From Dactylosporangium siamense (lineage in GTDB: Bacteria; Actinomycetota; Actinomycetes; Mycobacteriales; Micromonosporaceae), in assembly GCF_016862795.1 (NCBI RefSeq), contig NZ_BONQ01000014.1, positions 204,943-268,942 of the forward strand: a stretch of DNA of 64,000 nucleotides, in the 5' to 3' direction. The translations under genes and the position numbers were made by a program. The notes below the pieces were generated by a model. That model searched no databases and had not been told where the DNA came from. It saw only the letters and a list, made by a program, of their open reading frames with translations. Positions 1-8,059 of the stretch are shown here, one piece after another. Each line of letters begins with the position of its first letter. The first letter of the stretch is position 1.

Positions 1-611
1 TCCGGCACGGTGTAGGTGCCGTCCTCGAAGACGTTGAGCAGGTCGTTCGGCAGGTCGACGTCGCACTTGTCGAGCTCGTCGATGAGCAGCACACGTGGAC
101 GGGCGTGCGGAAGCAACGCCGTGCCGAGTGGTCCGAGGTGGATGAAGTCCCCGACAAGCGATGCGCCGGTGGTGGCGTCACCGGCGTCGGCCGCCGCCTG
201 CGCCCGACCGATCGCGTCGTAGTCGTAGAGTCCGGAGCGCATCGTCGACCTCGACGTGATCGACCAGTGCAGGACCCGGCCGAGCCCGAGGTCGCGGGCG
301 ATCTGATAGGCGAGACCGGACTTCCCCACGCCCGGATTGCCGGTCACCAGGAGAGGACGGCGCAGCATCAGTGCGGCGTTGATGATGTCGAGCTGGTCGC
401 GCTTCGGGCGCATTGCCGCAGTCCGGCCGAGCCTGCGTGCGGCCTCGTCGGGATCATCGGGGGGCGGGAGGAGATCGGGACCACCGCGAAAGTCACGCCA
501 CGGCGGCGGGGCCGGCCAATCGGTCTCGGCGGCGATCCCGACCGACCGGTCGGATCCGCCATAGATCCACCAGCCGGATCCCGCCGCACCGTGGTTTCCG
601 TTGCCGCTCAT
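1..611 (-). CDS. MoxR-type AAA+ ATPase of a vWA-MoxR-VMAP cassette (3' end outside window)
   Basis: AAA+ ATPase of the MoxR type; the visible 203 residues carry the N-terminal part. A roughly 75-residue low-complexity leader precedes Walker A (GNPGVGKS, about residues 91-98) and Walker B (VLLIDELDK, about 174-182). The gene starts at ATG 611, inside the stop of the VMAP gene (ATGA overlap), so the two are co-translated. MoxR ATPases are chaperone-like remodellers that normally work with a von Willebrand A (vWA) partner. Next to a VMAP gene this matches the ternary vWA-MoxR-VMAP conflict systems described by comparative genomics. The C-terminal lid and the expected vWA gene lie beyond the left edge, so the third partner is inferred. 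Confidence 0.85.
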   Translation of the reverse strand, partial: MSGNGNHGAAGSGWWIYGGSDRSVGIAAETDWPAPPPWRDFRGGPDLLPPPDDPDEAARRLGRTAAMRPKRDQLDIINAALMLRRPLLVTGNPGVGKSGLAYQIARDLGLGRVLHWSITSRSTMRSGLYDYDAIGRAQAAADAGDATTGASLVGDFIHLGPLGTALLPHARPRVLLIDELDKCDVDLPNDLLNVFEDGTYTVP

Positions 612-2095
612 CCGCGGGCCTCTCCGGTAATCGGGCCGGCCGCGGCACGGTCTGGCAGACGATCGGGGTCGTCCCACAGAATCACGATTCCATTGCCGAC
701 GTGGTAATGCCGCTGCGCCGGGTCCTCTCCCCAGGCCCGTTTTCTCAACTCTGCAACATGAATCGGAAGTTCCGCCAGCCCTGAGCCCAAAAGGGCATCA
801 CGGATCATCGATGTGACCGTTTCGCATCGTTGCGGGCGTGGATACGTCCGGCGATGCCAGAGGACCGCGGGAAGTCCGGCCCGGAGTCCGGCCAGGAGTT
901 GCCGTTCGCCCGCGCTTCCGAGTTGCGGCGGTTCGCTGAGCATCATGACCACGGCTCCGCCACCGAGGCTTGCCTCGACCTGAACGGCCCCGCTTCCGTC
1001 CGCGGCGCAATGCACCACATGGTCGGCGACCCGGGCAGTCGCCCGTCGCTGCCACCGGTTTCGCCAGACCCGGTGCCACTCCGTTGACCGCAGGCGATTC
1101 AAGCTCCGGACGTAGACCGGATATTTGATGGCCAGTGGGGTCGCCTCGACCGATTGGAGCTCCCGTCGAAATTCCTCGACCGGCAGGTCGAGAAGCGGAT
1201 CCGGGAGAATGAACTCGATCGTCACCGGCCCCATGTGCTCCGCCCATCTGCGCTCCGCTTCGGCGACGATCTCCACCACGGTGGCCTCGAGGTCCGATTC
1301 GAGCACCCGGCGGTCCTCTCCCCGCACCGGCTGCCACACGGTCGCCCATTGGCGCCAGTGCGAGACCAGGTACGAGTCGCCGTCACCCCCGTACTTGTCG
1401 AACTGGATGATCAGGTATGCCATGTCGGCGGGCGCCGCCGGCACGGCCGACTCGGCCGGGTGCTCGGCGCGGTAGTCGGCCAGTTCCCACCGGTTCGAGA
1501 GGGTGGCCAGCAGTTCCCGCAGCCGTGCGCCGGCCGCCGCGGAGAGCAGCGGGGGGATTCTCTCCAGAAAGCGGAGGCAGGGCAGCACCCCCTCGCTGGC
1601 GTTCTCGCCGGCCAGACTGGCGAACAACTGCCATGCGGTGGTGCAGTAGCCGGGCTGTTCGGTCATCCGGATCTCGATCGCCCACCGGTGCAGGTCACCG
1701 GTCGTCGCACGGAGCACCTGCAGTTCTTCCCGGAGCCAGAGGACATCGACGTCGGCGAACAGGTCGACAACGTGCCATTCGTCCACGCAGCGAAGGATGG
1801 CGGCCGTATCCGTGCTCTCGGGATCGAGCAGGTTGACACTCTCGGCGATTGATCGCATCCCATCGGCCCGCCGGGAGCAATGGTTGACCACCTTGATCAC
1901 GCGGACGTGAAACGAACTGTGGCCGACCGCAGGAACGCCGGACCCCAGCGTCAGGCTCAACTCCTGCAGAAACAGCGACCAGCCGTCCGCGTCCTGAAGC
2001 ACCGACGCCGCCGCCAGCGCCTGGATCAGCTCCTTGCGGATGCGGCGCCGGTGGGCGATCGCCTCGGCGTTGGGCTGCTGATCCGTTTCAGGCAC
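608..2095 (-). CDS. VMAP protein (vWA-MoxR-associated protein) with N-terminal EAD2-like domain
   Basis: 495-residue protein from a GTG start at 2095. Residues about 17-100 look like an effector-associated domain of the EAD2 type (helical, with the pattern LQDADGWSLFLQ and a second helical block ending in a LLDPES-like segment). The middle is helical. The C-terminal half from about residue 225 (LIIQFDKYGGDGDSYL onward, with LPDPLLDLPVEEF and YPVYVRSLNRLR) matches the VMAP-C pattern. VMAP proteins are core partners of vWA/MoxR NTPase systems, and EADs are proposed to recruit EAD-bearing effectors by homotypic contacts. The gene overlaps the MoxR start by 4 nt. Assignment is by recalled family patterns; the overall arrangement supports it. 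Confidence 0.8.
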   Translation of the reverse strand: MPETDQQPNAEAIAHRRRIRKELIQALAAASVLQDADGWSLFLQELSLTLGSGVPAVGHSSFHVRVIKVVNHCSRRADGMRSIAESVNLLDPESTDTAAILRCVDEWHVVDLFADVDVLWLREELQVLRATTGDLHRWAIEIRMTEQPGYCTTAWQLFASLAGENASEGVLPCLRFLERIPPLLSAAAGARLRELLATLSNRWELADYRAEHPAESAVPAAPADMAYLIIQFDKYGGDGDSYLVSHWRQWATVWQPVRGEDRRVLESDLEATVVEIVAEAERRWAEHMGPVTIEFILPDPLLDLPVEEFRRELQSVEATPLAIKYPVYVRSLNRLRSTEWHRVWRNRWQRRATARVADHVVHCAADGSGAVQVEASLGGGAVVMMLSEPPQLGSAGERQLLAGLRAGLPAVLWHRRTYPRPQRCETVTSMIRDALLGSGLAELPIHVAELRKRAWGEDPAQRHYHVGNGIVILWDDPDRLPDRAAAGPITGEARG

Positions 2096-2273
2096 GGGCC
2101 GCCCCGGTGCCTCGCGTCACCCGTTGGAGCGCAATGGAAGCGTCGGGGTGACAATTGCGATCATCAATGTTGCCGACCGTGTCGACACCCCGTACCTCTG
2201 GTGACATAGAGGCATGTTATTCGGCGGTCGGTCGATCTGGAACCAGTCCCTCGCAGGAGACGCCCGCGCGCGG

Positions 2274-3512
2274 TCAGCCGAGGGTGAGTGCCGGTTCGTG
2301 GGTGGCGGTGCGGCGGGTGGTGCGGTCCTCGACGGCGAAGCTCACCGCGGCCAGAACCAGGCCCACGACGCCGAGGGCGACGCCGACCCAGGCCGGCGCG
2401 ACGTAGCCCCAGCCGCGGGCGATCACCAGACCGCCGAGGGCGGCGCCGAGGCTGTTGGCGATGTTCATCGCGGACTGGTTGACCGCGGCGCCCATGAGCT
2501 GGGCGGTCGGGGCGACGCTGATCAGGCGGGACTGCATGGCGGGGCCAAGGAAGAGGCCGCTGGCGCCGATCAGGAACGCGCCGACGAACAGGCCGGTGGC
2601 GGAGCCGGCGACGAGGGCGAAGACGACCATGGCGGCGATGAACACGACGAAGCCACCGAGGATGCTGCGGCGCAGGTCGCGGTCGGAGAAGTAGCCGCCG
2701 GCGGCGTTGCCGACGGTCATGCCGAGGCCGACGGCGACGAGGACCCAGGGGACGGCGCCGGTGGACAGGCCGGCGACATGGGTGGTGACGGGGGCGATGT
2801 AGCTGTCGATGGCGAAGAAGCCGGCGAAGCCCAGGGCGGCGATGGCGGCGACGAGCCACACCTGCGGGGCGCGGAAGGCGGCGAGCTCGGCGCGGGGTGA
2901 GCCGTCGACGGCCGCGGCGACGGCGGGGACGGTGGCGGCCACGGCGAAGAGCGTCAGGAGGAACATGAGGGCGATCACCATGTACGCGGTGCGCCAGCTG
3001 GCGGCCTGGCCGAGCCTGGTGATGGCGGGGACACCGACGAGGTTGGCGGCGGTGAGGCCGCCGAGGACGATCGCGAAGCCCTTGGCCCGGTTGCCGGGGC
3101 CCATGATCGCCGCGGCGAGGAGGCCGGCGGCGCCGAAGTAGGCGCCGTGGGGCAGCGCGGCGACGAAGCGGGCGACCAGGACCAGCTCGAACGTCGGGGC
3201 GAGCGCGGACGCGACGGTGCCCAGGGTGAACAGGGCGAGGAGCCCGACGACCAGCAGCTTGCGGGGCACGCGGGCGGTCAGCGCGGCGATGGTCGGGGCG
3301 CCGACCACGACACCGAGGGCGTAGACGGTGATCATCCAGCCGCCGTGGGCGACGGCTCTGGCGCTGGAGCGTTCGTACAGCGACGGCAGGAGGTTGCGGG
3401 CGATGTCGGGGAGCAGCCCCATCGCGACGAACTCGGTCAGCCCGATGGCGAAGCCGCCCAGGGCGAGGGCGAGCAGCGCGGTCCAGCGCCGGGACGCGGT
3501 GAGGTGGTCCAT
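2274..3512 (-). CDS. MFS transporter, DHA1/AraJ-like
   Basis: 412-residue integral membrane protein with about 12 hydrophobic segments in two halves and a cytoplasmic loop around residues 195-215. The TM2-TM3 loop holds a motif-A-like stretch (APTIAALTARVPRK). The N-terminus (GFAIGLTEFVAMGLLPDIA) is typical of AraJ/YdhP-like proton-driven efflux pumps for sugars or drugs. It is divergently transcribed from a ROK-family regulator 41 bp away, with a palindrome between them, so repression by that regulator is likely. ATG 3512 is preceded by TAAACT and six nt with no Shine-Dalgarno sequence, which suggests a leaderless mRNA. The substrate is unknown; a sugar or sugar-like compound is plausible from the ROK partner. 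Confidence 0.9.
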   Translation of the reverse strand: MDHLTASRRWTALLALALGGFAIGLTEFVAMGLLPDIARNLLPSLYERSSARAVAHGGWMITVYALGVVVGAPTIAALTARVPRKLLVVGLLALFTLGTVASALAPTFELVLVARFVAALPHGAYFGAAGLLAAAIMGPGNRAKGFAIVLGGLTAANLVGVPAITRLGQAASWRTAYMVIALMFLLTLFAVAATVPAVAAAVDGSPRAELAAFRAPQVWLVAAIAALGFAGFFAIDSYIAPVTTHVAGLSTGAVPWVLVAVGLGMTVGNAAGGYFSDRDLRRSILGGFVVFIAAMVVFALVAGSATGLFVGAFLIGASGLFLGPAMQSRLISVAPTAQLMGAAVNQSAMNIANSLGAALGGLVIARGWGYVAPAWVGVALGVVGLVLAAVSFAVEDRTTRRTATHEPALTLG

Positions 3513-3553
3513 GAGGGGAGTTTAGCAACGCTGTTGCGTTATACGATGTGGTG
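3513..3553. promoter_or_regulatory. Divergent leaderless promoters with a palindromic operator
   Basis: The inverted repeat AACGC-N4-GCGTT lies at 3527-3540. Leftward, TAAACT sits six nt before ATG 3512. Rightward, TACGAT (3542-3547) sits six nt before ATG 3554. Both match TANNNT -10 elements of leaderless actinobacterial mRNAs. The palindrome lies between the two -10 boxes, where a bound ROK dimer could block both promoters. No convincing -35 element is visible on either side. Confidence 0.6.
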
Positions 3554-4639
3554 ATGGACACGCCCGGCGCGCACCTGGAGCACCTGCGCGACTACAACGA
3601 GTCGCTCGTCGTCGCGCTCGCCCGGAGCCGGGCCGAGTTCGACCGGGCCGGCGTCGCCGAGGCGACCGGGCTGACACCGCAGGCCGTGTCGAAGGTGCTC
3701 GGCCGTCTCGTCGAGCACGGCCTGGTCGAGGTCTGCGGGGTCCGCCGGCAAGGCGTCGGCAAGCCGGCCAGCATCTACCGGCTCGTGCCGGGCAGCCGGC
3801 ACGCGGTCGGCTTCCACGTGGCCCGCCGCACGCTGCGCACGGTCCTGACCGACCTCGCCGGCACCGTGCTCACCTCGACCGTCACGCCGCTGCCGCCCGA
3901 CTTCACGCCCGGCCAGCTGCTGGACGCCATGCGCGAAGCGGTGCGGAAGGCCGGCGTCAACCCGGTCGGCGCCGGCATCGGCATGGTCGGCCCGCTCGAC
4001 CACGCCGCCGGCATCGTCCGCGACGCCCACCGGCTGCGGCACTGGCACGACGTGCCGCTGCGCGAGCTGGCCCAGGAGTGCCTGGCGCTGCCCGTGCACC
4101 TGGACAAGGACGTCACGGCCGGCGTCACCGCGGAGGCCTGGCGGCGTGGGCCCGCCTTCCGCGACGGCGCGCTCATCATGGTGGAGTCGGGCATCGGCGC
4201 GGGCCTGTGGCTCGGCGGCGCGGCCTACCGGGGCGCGCACACCAACGCGGGCGAGTTCGGCCACACGGTCCTGCAGCTCGACGGCCCTCGATGCGTCTGC
4301 GGCCGGTCCGGCTGCCTGGAGATCCTGCACGACACCGCGGTGGCGGACGGGCAGCTGGGCACGGCCGCCCGGGTGCTGGCGACCGGCATCGTCAACCTGT
4401 TGCAGACCACGGACGTCAACCACGTGGTCCTCGCCGGCGCGGATCTGCTCCGTTCTTCCGAGGTGTACGAGACGACGACGCGCGACGCCATCCCCCGCTC
4501 GCACTGGCTGGACGTCTCGGTGACCCTGGCCGACCTGGGCGCCGACGTGATCGCGGCGGGCGCGGCGATGCAGGTGCTCGACGCGGCGTACGGCATCCCT
4601 TCAAAAATGGGTGTTCGTTCATTATTCTCGACGGTGTGA
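3554..4639 (+). CDS. ROK-family transcriptional regulator
   Basis: 361-residue regulator: an N-terminal winged HTH (residues about 15-75, VAEATGLTPQAVSKVLGRLVEHGLV) fused to a ROK sugar-kinase-like domain. The ROK zinc signature is intact (CVCGRSGCLE, preceded by AGEFGH). The kinase phosphate-binding DxGGT motif is replaced (VLTDLAGTV), as usual for regulatory rather than catalytic ROK proteins. In-frame GTG codons at 3548 and 3551 are possible starts, but ATG 3554 fits the TACGAT-N6-start spacing. Its stop overlaps the following methyltransferase start (GTGA). The likely target is the divergent MFS gene, through the palindrome in the intergenic region. Confidence 0.88.
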   Translation: MDTPGAHLEHLRDYNESLVVALARSRAEFDRAGVAEATGLTPQAVSKVLGRLVEHGLVEVCGVRRQGVGKPASIYRLVPGSRHAVGFHVARRTLRTVLTDLAGTVLTSTVTPLPPDFTPGQLLDAMREAVRKAGVNPVGAGIGMVGPLDHAAGIVRDAHRLRHWHDVPLRELAQECLALPVHLDKDVTAGVTAEAWRRGPAFRDGALIMVESGIGAGLWLGGAAYRGAHTNAGEFGHTVLQLDGPRCVCGRSGCLEILHDTAVADGQLGTAARVLATGIVNLLQTTDVNHVVLAGADLLRSSEVYETTTRDAIPRSHWLDVSVTLADLGADVIAAGAAMQVLDAAYGIPSKMGVRSLFSTV

Positions 4640-5553
4640 TCGACCGCAGCAGCCGCACCGCCGAGCACGTCGCCCTGTTCCGCGCCCTGGAGACGGTCCG
4701 CCCCGGCGGCGGCCTGTTCCGCGACCCGCCCGCGCGGCGGTTGCTGCCCCGGCGGCACCGCACGGTGATCGACCTGTGCCGGGTGCCGGGAGTGCACGGC
4801 GCCCTGGTGCGCTACATCGACCGGCGCTGGTCCGGCGGCCCGCGCGCCTCCGCCGTCGTGCGGACCCGGCTGATCGACGAGTGGCTGGCGGCCGCCCTGG
4901 CCGGCGGTGCCCGGCAGGTGGTGCTGCTCGGCGCCGGGTTCGACAGCCGCGCCACCCGCTTCGACGGCGCGACGTTCTTCGAGGTCGACCACCCCGCGAC
5001 CCAGGCGACCAAGCTGCGGCGGCTCGGGCGCGACGCCCGCCCGGGGGTGGTGTTCGCGCCGGCCGACCTGGGCGTCGACGACCTCGGCAGGGTGCTGCGG
5101 GACGCGGGGTTCGCGCCGTCGGTGCGCACCGTGGCCATCTGGGAAGGCGTCACCAACTACCTGACCGCGGCGGCCGTCGACGCGACGCTGCGGGACCTCA
5201 CCGCGCTGTGCCCACCGGGCAGCACCGTCATCTTCACCTACGTCGACCGCGGCGTCCTGGACGGCACCGCGACGTTCCCCGGCGCCGCCGAGTGGCACGA
5301 CGCGGTCCGGCGCGAGGGCGAGCCGTGGACGTTCGGCCTCGACCCGGCCGAGGTCCCCGGCTACCTGCGGCAGCGTGGGCTGGACCTGGTCGAGGACCTG
5401 TCGACGCGGGACGCGGCGCGGCGGCTCCTGCCCGCGTCCCGCCAGGCCGAGCCGACGGCCGAGTTCTACCGGGTCGCCCTGGCTCACGTCGGCGTTTCCG
5501 GGGACGGCGCTGCTTCCGGAGGCGGCGCTGCTTCCGGGATCGGTGGTCGCTGA
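4636..5553 (+). CDS. Class I SAM-dependent methyltransferase (LCMT/PPM-like, TIGR00027 type)
   Basis: 305-residue protein from GTG 4636, which overlaps the ROK stop by 4 nt. It carries the SAM-binding signature VLLGAGFDSRATRF near residue 95, then the acidic FEVDHPATQ segment and WEGVTNYL, all typical of the leucine-carboxyl-methyltransferase-like family common in actinomycetes (often linked to small-molecule O-methylation). The substrate is unknown. The C-terminus ends in a short Gly/Ala/Ser repeat (GDGAASGGGAASG) made by a 15-bp duplication, which looks like a disordered tail. The next gene, a TetR regulator, overlaps its stop codon (TGATG), so the three genes form one transcript. Confidence 0.88.
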   Translation: MIDRSSRTAEHVALFRALETVRPGGGLFRDPPARRLLPRRHRTVIDLCRVPGVHGALVRYIDRRWSGGPRASAVVRTRLIDEWLAAALAGGARQVVLLGAGFDSRATRFDGATFFEVDHPATQATKLRRLGRDARPGVVFAPADLGVDDLGRVLRDAGFAPSVRTVAIWEGVTNYLTAAAVDATLRDLTALCPPGSTVIFTYVDRGVLDGTATFPGAAEWHDAVRREGEPWTFGLDPAEVPGYLRQRGLDLVEDLSTRDAARRLLPASRQAEPTAEFYRVALAHVGVSGDGAASGGGAASGIGGR

Positions 5554-6137
5554 TGCCGAAGGTCGACGACGCCCACTTCGCCGCGCGGCGCCGGCAGATC
5601 CTCGACGCCGCCGCCGCGTGCTTCGCCCGGGAAGGGTTCCACCGCACGTCGGTGCAGGACATCGTCCGCGAGTCGGGGGTCAGCGCCGGCCTCGTCTACC
5701 GATACTTCACCAGCAAGGACGACATGATCGCCGCCATCGTCGCCGAGCGCCACGAGCAGCGCGAACGCCGCCTGCGGGAGGATCCGTTCGCCGCGTACGC
5801 CGACCTGCTGCGCGGCCTCGCCGACCCGGCCGGGCGCGACGCCCTGCGGCTGTCGTTGCAGGTGTGGGCGGAGACGGTCCGCTCGGAGCCGATCCGCGCC
5901 CTGGTCCGTTCGGGTGTCGACCGTCCCGCCTCGCACGCCGCGGACCTGCTCGCCGGCAACCCCTTGCCGCCGGGCGTCGACGTGGACGCGGTGGTCAGGA
6001 TCTTCATCGCCGTGTATCAGGGCCTGCTGCTGCAGACCGTCCTCGACGACACCCTGGACCACGAGCGGCTCGCCGCCGCCGCCGAACACCTGCTGCGGGC
6101 CGCGCTCAGTCCCCCGCCGCCCAGTCCTCCGCAGTGA
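5553..6137 (+). CDS. TetR/AcrR-family regulator
   Basis: 194 residues. The N-terminal HTH spans residues about 10-55 (ILDAAAACFAREGFHRTSVQDIV, then VSAGLVYRYFTSKDDM), the canonical TetR pattern. The C-terminal ligand domain is divergent, as usual. The start codon lies in the stop of the methyltransferase gene (TGATG). A CGTTCATT half-site with an imperfect AATGGGTG partner at about 4616-4633, just upstream of the methyltransferase, could be an operator, but this is weak. The ligand is unknown. The last codons (SPPPPSPPQ) run into a 17-bp tandem repeat shared with the next gene's 3' end. Confidence 0.88.
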   Translation: MPKVDDAHFAARRRQILDAAAACFAREGFHRTSVQDIVRESGVSAGLVYRYFTSKDDMIAAIVAERHEQRERRLREDPFAAYADLLRGLADPAGRDALRLSLQVWAETVRSEPIRALVRSGVDRPASHAADLLAGNPLPPGVDVDAVVRIFIAVYQGLLLQTVLDDTLDHERLAAAAEHLLRAALSPPPPSPPQ

Positions 6138-6208
6138 ACGGGCCTCCGCAGTGAACGGGCCTCCGCAGTGAACGGGCCGGCCGCGCTCAGCCCTCCGCGA
6201 TGAACGGG
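6126..6208. repeat. 17-bp tandem repeat between two convergent gene ends
   Basis: The unit CCTCCGCAGTGAACGGG occurs three times without gaps (6126-6142, 6143-6159, 6160-6176). A fourth diverged copy (6192-6208, CCTCCGCGATGAACGGG) forms the last codons of the convergent gene (its C-terminal PFIAEG). The array looks like expansion of that gene's 3' end. Confidence 0.9.
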
Positions 6209-6726
6209 CCGGCCGCGGCCGGCGGCGCGAACCGCGGACCGGCGAGCGCGGCGAGGGCCTGGTGCACTTCGGCCGCGCTCTCGAGGGTCTCGTCGAGGGC
6301 GAGCAGGACGATCGACGGCCGCCCGTCCGCCTGGTTGCGGTGGTCCGCCGCCGTGCCGAGGTCGACGCCGGCCGCCGGCACGATGACCAGACGGTGGGTG
6401 CCGGAGTCGTCGCCGGGGTTGACGTAAGGCTCAAGGAACACGGCGTCGATCGCGCTCCACGGCACCTCCCGGTTGATCCCGGCCACGCGCAGCCGGAGGC
6501 CGGCCGGCTCGATGGTCACCGGGTCGGGCCGGAACGCCTGCCGCACGCTCCACAACGCGAACAGCACGACGACGGCGCCGAGCACCAGCAGCGCGGTCGA
6601 TCCCAGCGGGATGATGAACAGCAGGCTCACACTCCAGCCGTTCTGCGACCCGTAGATGATCCCGAGGCCGGCCGCGAAGTAGAGCGCGAGCAGGAAGAAG
6701 TTCGGGCGGCGGTAGTGCAGCGTCAT
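6187..6726 (-). CDS. Small membrane protein with PH-like C-terminal domain
   Basis: 179 residues from ATG 6726, chosen for the GGAG 5 nt upstream; an in-frame start at 6780 is possible. Two hydrophobic segments (about residues 10-28 and 35-60, including LLALYFAAGLGIIYGS and ALLVLGAVVVLFALW) are followed by a cytosolic domain beginning VTIEPAGLRLRVAGINREVPWSAID. That pattern is typical of bacterial PH-like (bPH2/YdbT-type) domains in actinomycete membrane proteins of unknown function. No enzymatic motif is seen. The 3' end is the apparent source of the 17-bp repeat. It is divergent from the next gene; nothing in the context fixes its role. Confidence 0.7.
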   Translation of the reverse strand: MTLHYRRPNFFLLALYFAAGLGIIYGSQNGWSVSLLFIIPLGSTALLVLGAVVVLFALWSVRQAFRPDPVTIEPAGLRLRVAGINREVPWSAIDAVFLEPYVNPGDDSGTHRLVIVPAAGVDLGTAADHRNQADGRPSIVLLALDETLESAAEVHQALAALAGPRFAPPAAAGPFIAEG

Positions 6727-6833
6727 CAGGTCTCCGGGCGCGACGTGGATCTCGAAAGCGGCGACAGTCTCGCACACCACACGCGCCCCATGTGTCCCGC
6801 CGGAAACCGCTCAGATCCGGGTGCGCGCCGCCG

Positions 6834-8003
6834 ATGGCACATGCCGTGACCACGCCCCGCCGCTCCCACTGGATGGCCCTGCTCGCGGTGACCGGTGCCG
6901 TCGCCGGCGGCGCGTACGCCGCCGCTCGCAAGGTCCGGACCAGGCAGTTCGTCCCGCCCGCAGCAGCGCCGACCGACCCGCCGCTCCACGTCCGGTCGCC
7001 GTCCGCCGACCCTCCGACGGCCATGACGCCTTCCGCCGCCGGACCTTTCGCCGATGAGCCGCCCACCGTCGGACCGCTCACCGCAGAGCCATCCACTGTG
7101 GACAGACAGGCCCGGCGGTCGCTGGTGCCGATGGCGGTCGGTGGCGCGGTGGCCGTCGTCCTGGCGCTCGCCGTCGCCGTCGCGGCCCGCCCCTCGGATC
7201 CCGGCCGGACGGCGACCCCAAAGCACCCGGCGACCCCACAGCACCCGCCGGCCCCGCGACAGCCGGCGGCAACACCACAACCGGGCGCCGGGCTGCCGCG
7301 GGCCGCCACCGCCGCGCAGCCGGTCGGCCTGTCCACGGCGGGCGGGGGCTGCGTGACCGGCCCGGACCGCCCGGTCCTGGACACCGTCCACCCGACCCTG
7401 TCCGCGTCGTTCACCGGGGTGCCGGCCGAGCAGTACGTCCAGCCCACGTTCCAGCTCCGCCGCGACACCGACGCCGTCGACCCGGCCGGGACGTTGCCCG
7501 GCGAACCCGTCGCCGCCGGGCGGACCTCGACCCTGGACCTGCGCCGGCACACGACCCTCGCGCATGGGGTGACCTACCGCTGGCGGGTCCGCGGCACCCC
7601 GGACCTGAACCCCGGCGACGACGCCGGCTGGTCGTCGTGGTGCGAGTTCACCGTCGCCGCGACCGCACCCGACGCCCTGGACCTGGACGACGGCCGCACG
7701 TACACGGTCACGCTGCCCACCGCGAGGTGGCAGGCGATCCTGCGGGTCCTCGGACCGGTGCCGCCCTCCCCCGGCGGCGACCGGCCGGAGCAGGCCCCGA
7801 TCGAGGACGCCGTGCGGCGCGCCGCACCCGGCACGGCCCAGGCCCCGGTCACCATGACCGGGTCACGCTGGAAGCTGATCGCGAACGATCTGGCCAGCCT
7901 GACCTCGAGCGGAGACGGGTCCACATGGGACCTCGTCGACATCCTTTCCACGGCCCTGGGCGGCCCGCCGCGCCTGACCATGGGCTTCCCCCGCCAGACC
8001 TGA
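6834..8003 (+). CDS. Membrane-anchored extracellular protein with Fn3-like domain, function unknown
   Basis: 389 residues from ATG 6834; GTG 6846 and an ORF start at 6792 are alternatives. A short hydrophobic stretch lies near the N-terminus (WMALLAVTGAVAGGAYAA). A stronger single TM segment follows around residue 100 (MAVGGAVAVVLALAVAVAA), then a Pro/Thr-rich linker. The C-terminal beta-rich part includes YRWRVRG and AGWSSWCEFTV, a pattern seen in actinomycete cell-surface proteins with Fn3- or DNRLRE-linked modules. Two conserved-looking cysteines (GGGC and SSWC) may form a disulphide. I do not recognise a specific function. The next gene follows after 56 bp in the same direction. Confidence 0.6.
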   Translation: MAHAVTTPRRSHWMALLAVTGAVAGGAYAAARKVRTRQFVPPAAAPTDPPLHVRSPSADPPTAMTPSAAGPFADEPPTVGPLTAEPSTVDRQARRSLVPMAVGGAVAVVLALAVAVAARPSDPGRTATPKHPATPQHPPAPRQPAATPQPGAGLPRAATAAQPVGLSTAGGGCVTGPDRPVLDTVHPTLSASFTGVPAEQYVQPTFQLRRDTDAVDPAGTLPGEPVAAGRTSTLDLRRHTTLAHGVTYRWRVRGTPDLNPGDDAGWSSWCEFTVAATAPDALDLDDGRTYTVTLPTARWQAILRVLGPVPPSPGGDRPEQAPIEDAVRRAAPGTAQAPVTMTGSRWKLIANDLASLTSSGDGSTWDLVDILSTALGGPPRLTMGFPRQT

Positions 8004-8059
8004 GGGCAAGGTCTGCCGCCCCGCGGTCGGTTCGCGTCCGTCGATGGCAGGATCGGTCG

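Noticed and set aside
2164..3561. 465-codon frame overlapping the MFS gene
   Set aside because: Arg/Pro-rich shadow frame without hydrophobic segments; the 2274-3512 frame has 12 TM segments.
4616..4633. TetR operator just before the methyltransferase gene
   Set aside because: Only one good half-site (CGTTCATT); the partner half matches at four positions, and the site lies inside the ROK coding region.
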